Positions 58,110 through 62,692 of a stretch of DNA of 62,692 nt are shown here, piece after piece. Numbering within the stretch: position 1 is the first letter of the stretch; each line of letters starts with the position of its first letter. The DNA is from Methylococcales bacterium (lineage in GTDB: Bacteria > Pseudomonadota > Gammaproteobacteria > Methylococcales > Methylomonadaceae). The position numbers and the translations under genes were made by a program. The stretch covers positions 1-62,692 of the forward strand of contig JAQURG010000019.1 of NCBI GenBank assembly GCA_028715725.1. Reading direction: 5' to 3'. Under the pieces are notes generated by a model. The model was given only the letters and a program-made list of their open reading frames with translations. It had not been told where the DNA came from and did no database searches.

Positions 58110-59048
58110 ATGTTTATCCGTCAAATTCATTATTTGCTTGCGCTCGCAAAAACTGGACATTTCGGTCGAGCCGCTGAAATTACTCATGTTTCTCAGCCCG
58201 CTTTATCGACTGCTATCCAACATCTTGAAGAAGAGCTCGGTATTACCATTATTAAACGGGGTCATCGTTTTCAAGGCTTTACCGAAGAAGGCGAGAGAAT
58301 TTTACAATGGGCAAGGATTCTAGCTCAGAACTGGGAAGGCTTACGACAAGCCGCAACGCAATTTAGTCTACAACTCACAGGTGTTTTGCGCATAGGCGCC
58401 ATACCCACCACATTGGCCGTTACGCCGCTATTGACCGAACCCTGTCAGTCTGAATATCCCGGCATCGCGGTCAAACTGGTTTCACTTTGTGCCGAAGAAC
58501 TGATCCGTCAGCTCGATAGTTTTGAGCTGGATTTGGGCTTGACCTATCTCGACGACCCTAGGCTCAAAGGATTCAAGACATTACCATTATACCGCGAACG
58601 CCATGTTCTGCTGGCCCGTAATCCGGCCCCGAGATTGATTAAAAGCAGTTTGAGCTGGAGTGACGTAGCGGGGTTGCCGTTGTGCCTATTGACGCAGAAC
58701 ATGCAAAACCGCCGTCTGATCGATGCCGCCTTTCGCGATGCAGATGTGACACCCAAGGTCATGCTGGAAACAGACTCAATCTTTGCTTTATATGCGCATG
58801 TCCGCAGTGCAGGACTCTACAGCGTGGTACCGCACAGCATGTTAAACCAGTTCGAGACTCATCAAGGCGTCACAGCAATACCATTAAACCCAGAGCTATC
58901 GAGACAAGTGGGATTAATCATTCGCCGACAAGATTTACTTTCTCCCATACAGGATGCCGCCTGGAACATAGCCCAAGGCCTGGACTTACAGCAACGATTC
59001 GATTCATTGATAACTGTAAGTTATCAAACCATATCTCAAAACGATTAG
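58110..59048 (+). CDS. LysR family transcriptional regulator
   Basis: This 312-residue regulator has an N-terminal winged helix (FIRQIHYLLALAKTGHFGRAAEITHVSQPALSTAIQHLEEELG) and a substrate-binding domain from about residue 90. It lies directly before the formate dehydrogenase gene on the same strand, 116 bases apart, and may control it (inference). LysR regulators are usually divergent from their targets, so this tandem order is less typical. The effector is unknown. Confidence 0.9.
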   Translation: MFIRQIHYLLALAKTGHFGRAAEITHVSQPALSTAIQHLEEELGITIIKRGHRFQGFTEEGERILQWARILAQNWEGLRQAATQFSLQLTGVLRIGAIPTTLAVTPLLTEPCQSEYPGIAVKLVSLCAEELIRQLDSFELDLGLTYLDDPRLKGFKTLPLYRERHVLLARNPAPRLIKSSLSWSDVAGLPLCLLTQNMQNRRLIDAAFRDADVTPKVMLETDSIFALYAHVRSAGLYSVVPHSMLNQFETHQGVTAIPLNPELSRQVGLIIRRQDLLSPIQDAAWNIAQGLDLQQRFDSLITVSYQTISQND

Positions 59049-59164
59049 ACGCTATCGCTTCTAAAGCAAATAATACTGTCACCCGGCCGGGATACATCAG
59101 GGCATACCGTTATGACGGATACGCCCAGTCACCCAATCAACTTCAACATCAAGGTAAAAGTAAA

Positions 59165-60367
59165 ATGGCAAAAATAGTTTTAGTGCTTTATGACGACCCT
59201 ATCGACGGTTACCCAACATCTTACGCGCGTGACGATTGTCCGCAGCCTGAAGTTTATCCGGACGGCCAAACCCTGCCGACTCCCAAGGCAATCGACTTCG
59301 TACCTGGCGCACTGCTCGGCAGCGTATCCGGTGAATTGGGTCTGCGCAAATATCTGGAATCCAACGGCCATGAACTGATCGTTACCTCCAGCAAAGACGG
59401 TGAAGAAAGCGTGTTGGACCGCGAATTGCACGATGCGGAAATCGTGATTTCGCAACCGTTCTGGCCGGCCTACATGACCGCCGAGCGGATTGCCAAAGCT
59501 AAAAAACTCAAGATGATCGTCACCGCCGGTATCGGTTCAGACCATACCGATTTGCAAGCGGCGATGGAACACAATGTCACCGTGGCCGAAGTCACTTACT
59601 GCAACAGCAACGCTGTGGCGGAACACGTGGTGATGTCGATACTGGCACTGGTGCGCAACTTCATCCCGTCCCATAACTGGGTGCTGAAAGGCGGTTGGAA
59701 CATTGCCGACTGCGTTTCACGGTCCTATGACTTGGAAGCGATGAGCGTCGGCACCGTGGCCGCTGGCCGTATCGGTTTACGCGTATTGCGTTTGTTGAAA
59801 CCTTTTGGCGTCAAGCTGCATTACCTGGATAGGCACCGTCTGCCGGAAGCTGTGGAAAAGGAATTGGATTTGACCTATCACAGCAGCCTGGAAAGTCTGG
59901 CCAAGGTCTGCGATGTCGTAACGTTGAACTGTCCGCTGCATCCTGAAACCGAGCACATGATTAATGAGCAGTCACTGAAATGGTTCAAGCGTGGTACGTA
60001 TCTGGTCAATACTGCCCGTGGCAAGCTGGCCGACCGCGATGCAGTCGTTGCCGCGTTGGAAAGCGGCCAACTGGCCGGTTATGCGGGCGATGTCTGGTTC
60101 CCACAACCCGCACCGCAAGACCATCCTTGGCGCACTATGCCAAATCATGGCATGACGCCGCACATTTCAGGTACCAGCTTGTCGGCGCAAACCCGTTATG
60201 CGGCCGGTACCCGCGAAATTCTGGAATGCTACTTTGAGAACCGTCCGATTCGCGATGAATACCTGATTGTGCAAGGCGGTCAATTGGCTGGCGTCGGTGC
60301 GCATTCCTACAGTAAAGGCAATGCTACCGGCGGCTCGGAAGAAGCGGCTAAATTCAAGAAATCTTGA
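59165..60367 (+). CDS. fdh: NAD-dependent formate dehydrogenase (metal-free, D-2-hydroxyacid dehydrogenase type)
   Basis: This 400-residue enzyme matches the length and sequence pattern of Pseudomonas sp. 101 FDH. It oxidises formate to CO2 with NAD+ and uses no molybdenum or tungsten. Visible are LYDDPIDGYP, ISQPFWPAY, GRIGLRVLRLLKPFG (NAD fold), YLDRHRLPE with the NAD-selecting Asp, VNTARGKL with the catalytic Arg, and TPHISGTSLS with the catalytic His. The end AHSYSKGNATGGSEEAAKFKK is a family mark. The ATG at 59165 is used; the longer frame from 58682 is an artefact. It supplies NADH in methylotrophs. Confidence 0.96.
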   Translation: MAKIVLVLYDDPIDGYPTSYARDDCPQPEVYPDGQTLPTPKAIDFVPGALLGSVSGELGLRKYLESNGHELIVTSSKDGEESVLDRELHDAEIVISQPFWPAYMTAERIAKAKKLKMIVTAGIGSDHTDLQAAMEHNVTVAEVTYCNSNAVAEHVVMSILALVRNFIPSHNWVLKGGWNIADCVSRSYDLEAMSVGTVAAGRIGLRVLRLLKPFGVKLHYLDRHRLPEAVEKELDLTYHSSLESLAKVCDVVTLNCPLHPETEHMINEQSLKWFKRGTYLVNTARGKLADRDAVVAALESGQLAGYAGDVWFPQPAPQDHPWRTMPNHGMTPHISGTSLSAQTRYAAGTREILECYFENRPIRDEYLIVQGGQLAGVGAHSYSKGNATGGSEEAAKFKKS

Positions 60368-60406
60368 CAGTCACTGCTTGATCTAACCCAAGGGAGGCGT
60401 GGTGTA

Positions 60407-60931
60407 TTGCCCGCATCCCTTCTTTTTTATGCTGAATCCATGTTGTTTAAAAGTAAAAGCAGAACCAGTGCCGTAGCGCTTTCAACAAGGCCGTCGATAT
60501 TGGCAATCTTGGTAGCCTGGCTTGCCTCTAGTTTGTCCATCGCGTGCATGGCGTACTTGAGCCAAGTTTCCGACCAACCACTGGTACTCGGTTCTTTCGG
60601 GGCATCTTGTGTCTTATTGTTTGGCTTTCCGGATGCGGTATTTTCTCAGCCGCCCAATTTAATCGGCGGACATGTGCTGTGCTCGTTAATCGGCTTGGGC
60701 TTTCTCAAATTCCTCGGTCCTGATTGGTGGTGCATGGCATTGGCGGTGGGTACCGCGTTGGCCGCGATGCTGGCCACCCGAACCGTACATCCACCAGCGG
60801 GTTCCAATCCTGTGATTATTTTTCTGACGCAACCAGACTGGCAGTTCCTATGGTTTCCCACGCTCAGCGGGGCATTGGTGTGGTTATGCCTGTCGCGTAT
60901 TTATTTAAAAATAGCCCTAAAAGCGCATTAA
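60407..60931 (+). CDS. HPP family membrane protein
   Basis: This 174-residue protein has four hydrophobic helices and the HPP signature TRTVHPPAGSNPVI near residues 127-140. Family members are putative nitrite or related anion transporters. It could start at the TTG at 60407, supported by a GGGAGG site, or at the ATG at 60440. It follows fdh on the same strand. Transport of nitrite is known for some plant and bacterial members; here it is inference. It is shorter than many HPP proteins but appears intact. Confidence 0.75.
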   Translation: MPASLLFYAESMLFKSKSRTSAVALSTRPSILAILVAWLASSLSIACMAYLSQVSDQPLVLGSFGASCVLLFGFPDAVFSQPPNLIGGHVLCSLIGLGFLKFLGPDWWCMALAVGTALAAMLATRTVHPPAGSNPVIIFLTQPDWQFLWFPTLSGALVWLCLSRIYLKIALKAH

Positions 60932-61017
60932 CTTTATGCGCGTTCACGTACTTCAGCATGTCGCATTTGAGGGGTTAGGCTATATCGAATCCTGGCTTGA
61001 GAATCGGCACGCTACCG

Positions 61018-61492
61018 TCACTTTACTATCGCATGCGCTAAACCCTGGCTATCAACAAAAATATGACGCTTGATGCCCGAGACCTTTTTGCCGGCATCAT
61101 AACCTTTATCTCTGGCGCTATCCGTGTTGTTGACGCTGTGAGCATCAACGCTGCAGAAGCTCGTCCTGGCGTTGCGCCCCTGTTTGAGTCGGGCCGCGCC
61201 CACCTGATTTTTTAACGCCTGCTCCAGCAGACTTAAATCGTGCTCAGGCTTTACGCTCCATTTTGAAAAATGATGAGGCACGGTACGCCATTTTGGAAAA
61301 TCGCTCGGCAGCATGCGCCACGGGCAGCCGCTCTATCAACAAGTACAGGACGGCACAGCATACCTCGTACAAGTCTACTGTCCGGGGACGCATTTTCTTG
61401 CCGGAACCCTCCAGCAATGGCCTGATCTGTTCAAATGGCTCTCGATTGATGTCGCTGGGATAAACTTTTCTCATGCCCCTATTATCTATCAT
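61018..61492 (-). pseudogene. IS5-family transposase relic
   Basis: Two frames on the minus strand make up a decayed transposase. The first reads INREPFEQIRPLLEGSGKK and VCCAVLYLLIERLPVAHAAER. A second, overlapping frame has LPSDFPKWRTVPHHFSKWSVKPEHD and CSVDAHSVNNTDSARDKGYDAGKK, then VSGIKRHIFVDSQGLAHAIVK. This is the RPLL, LPSDFPKWRT and D-x-x-x-V-K pattern of IS5 elements. It ends early at 61018 and lacks the catalytic Glu. It is inactive and lies between the HPP and DUF4124 genes. Confidence 0.8.
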
Positions 61493-61583
61493 ACTCAGAA
61501 GATATTGAACAGGTTCTTAGGGCAAAAAAATGGCCTACCTTTTACAGTAAGCCATTGATTTCAGCCTGCTCAGATTACTGGCA

Positions 61584-62096
61584 TTAATGAGATTTCCTCC
61601 CATTAAAATTGTGCCGATGATCTCCATAAATTGGATAAGTCGGGTAATGAGGGTAAGTCGGGTAATAAGGATACGTAGGATAATGGGGATAATGGGGATA
61701 ATGGGGATAATTCGGATAATAGAGATAAATCGGATAAGGATAAATTGGTTGCTGTTGATAGGGACTCTGCACATTATGCTGTACGCTCTGTCTATCCAGT
61801 TCATCTTGCCGTTCTTTTTCAGCTTTTTTTCTTGTAGCTTCACGTTTCGCAAAATCCTCCTCCCAAGCCTTAAATTTAGCTTCTGCCTCGGCAATCTTGC
61901 GTGGATCAGATTTCTTTATCTCAACAATTGCCTGTTTTGCAGCAGATTGGCACGGCATAGACTGATAAACTATTTTGCCCGATACAAGCTGACATTTAAA
62001 AACCTCAGCCTGTGTAACTGAAGTGGGCATGACCAATAAAAAAATGAAGAATACTTTTTTCAAAATTGAATGCACGTAGCGATAGAGGTTAGCCAT
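61584..62096 (-). CDS. DUF4124 protein with Tyr/Pro-rich repeat tail
   Basis: This 170-residue protein has a signal peptide (residues 13-30). The DUF4124 part is VFKCQLVSGKIVYQSMPC, with the usual Cys pair, then a charged helical segment (EAEAKFKAWEEDFAKREATRKKAEKE). The last 60 residues are Pro/Tyr-rich repeats (PYPIYLYYPNYPHYPHYP and similar) that are low complexity. DUF4124 proteins are secreted and of unknown function. The repeat tail may serve in surface attachment or be disordered; both are inference. Confidence 0.75.
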   Translation of the reverse strand: MANLYRYVHSILKKVFFIFLLVMPTSVTQAEVFKCQLVSGKIVYQSMPCQSAAKQAIVEIKKSDPRKIAEAEAKFKAWEEDFAKREATRKKAEKERQDELDRQSVQHNVQSPYQQQPIYPYPIYLYYPNYPHYPHYPHYPTYPYYPTYPHYPTYPIYGDHRHNFNGRKSH

Positions 62097-62223
62097 CCAG
62101 ATTTATTTTGTCCCTATAACCACTTGGCAAAATAGGCCCTTCAGTTTTATAAATAGGACAGACAAACAATTGTTTCAACAATTCCAACGGGACATTAAAA
62201 AAGCTGTTACATATACACAGGAC

Positions 62224-62692
62224 TTACGCAAGCTGCATGCGGAGTGATGGATTTCTGAGTTGCTGGTAGAGGTAGTCATCGAGCAGACCTTGTTTCAATT
62301 GATATACGGCGCGTCCCGTAGCGCAGGCCATGTGATCGCGCCGAATGCGGGCCATGCGACATCGGCAGCGTTCCAGTCCGGTCACCTGTTTGCCTTCGCG
62401 GTGCAGTTGCTCGCTTTTCCAGCGATAGCCGCACGCCTGTTGTGTGGCCCATTGTGGAGTGCTGAGTGGAGCCGTTCGTCACGACCCAATCCGTGCGGTG
62501 GGCAGACACCTCAACCCGGAACAATGGCGTCGTGTGGTCTTTGGAAAGCCCTTGCTCTTAATCTGTTTGCCGTGTGCCTGTTCAGTCGAACTCCAGATCG
62601 GCGCATCCACGCACGGGTAAGGCAGCGCACCACCGAAATCATCGATCCGGCGATTCGCCTTGAGGGCACAATAATAGACGTTCTGCAAGGAC
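62224..62692 (-). pseudogene. IS701-type transposase, C-terminal part (runs off window)
   Basis: Read on the minus strand, three frames together match an IS701-family transposase. They are YYCALKANRRIDDFGGALPYP and TEQAHGKQIKSKGF from the edge to about 62530, then FRVEVSAHRTDWVVTNGSTQ (about 62460-62524), and finally GLLDDYLYQQLRNPSLRMQLA before a TAA at 62226-62224. Frameshifts mean the gene is broken. The N-terminal half lies outside the window. Confidence 0.75.

Noticed and set aside
58682-59164. N-terminal extension of the formate dehydrogenase frame
   Set aside because: It overlaps the LysR gene and has no family similarity; the family start MAKIVLVLYDDP is at 59165.
61018-62692. A complete transposon framing the DUF4124 gene
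   Set aside because: The flanking transposase relics belong to different families (IS5 and IS701), so they are not two ends of one element.

Overview
The window looks like chromosomal DNA of a gammaproteobacterium, probably a methylotroph or type I methanotroph (Methylococcales-like). The reasons are a metal-independent NAD formate dehydrogenase, 6-phosphogluconate dehydrogenase, glycogen and acetyl-CoA genes, KaiB/KaiC and a SorAB sulfite dehydrogenase. No methane or methanol dehydrogenase gene is present, so this placement is an inference.

Layout. 1-260: IS3 transposase fragments. 373-8124: an iron-acquisition block under a Fur-box promoter (hemP, a diheme peroxidase, tonB-exbB-exbD, a siderophore receptor, a PiuC-type hydroxylase, a PepSY membrane protein). 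8332-11942 (minus): an FtnA-type ferritin, gnd behind a duplicated upstream segment, a Nudix hydrolase and an LpxH-like phosphoesterase. 12326-19956: an MFS exporter, sorA-sorB, an aldo/keto reductase, an NtrB/NtrC-like two-component pair and an NTF2-like protein. 20010-23473 (minus): an exported MsrA-MsrB fusion, a DUF2231 protein with a His-rich tail, truA and an L,D-transpeptidase. 23575-26252: a ZnuD-like zinc receptor with a Zur box, bracketed by two 36-bp direct repeats. 26433-43713 (minus, mostly housekeeping): deacetylase, class V aminotransferase, macrodomain protein, HD-GYP relic, kaiC-kaiB, glgA, acs, trmL, glgP, HepT relic, rlmD, ydbL, a ydbH split by an amber codon, and cysM.

44074-47455 is the most notable accessory region. 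It holds an integron integrase gene, divergent promoter candidates in its upstream region, an attI-like core site, one cassette-like gene (a HAF-repeat secreted protein) on the expected strand, and a 66-bp attC-like site beside a broken IS5-type transposase. 48126-54898 is conserved: a PEBP protein, an alpha/beta hydrolase lipoprotein, an M48 peptidase, dapC, dapD, a small acidic protein, an ArsC/YffB protein and dapE.

54930-62692 is a decayed, mobile-element-rich stretch. It contains relics of a bidirectional-type hydrogenase locus (hoxF and hypB fragments), a truncated histidine kinase with a receiver that has lost its phosphoacceptor segment, a Tn3-family inverted repeat with its resolvase, an intact LysR regulator and NAD formate dehydrogenase, an HPP protein, a broken IS5 transposase, a DUF4124 protein and a broken IS701 transposase at the edge. 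I saw no tRNA, rRNA or CRISPR array.
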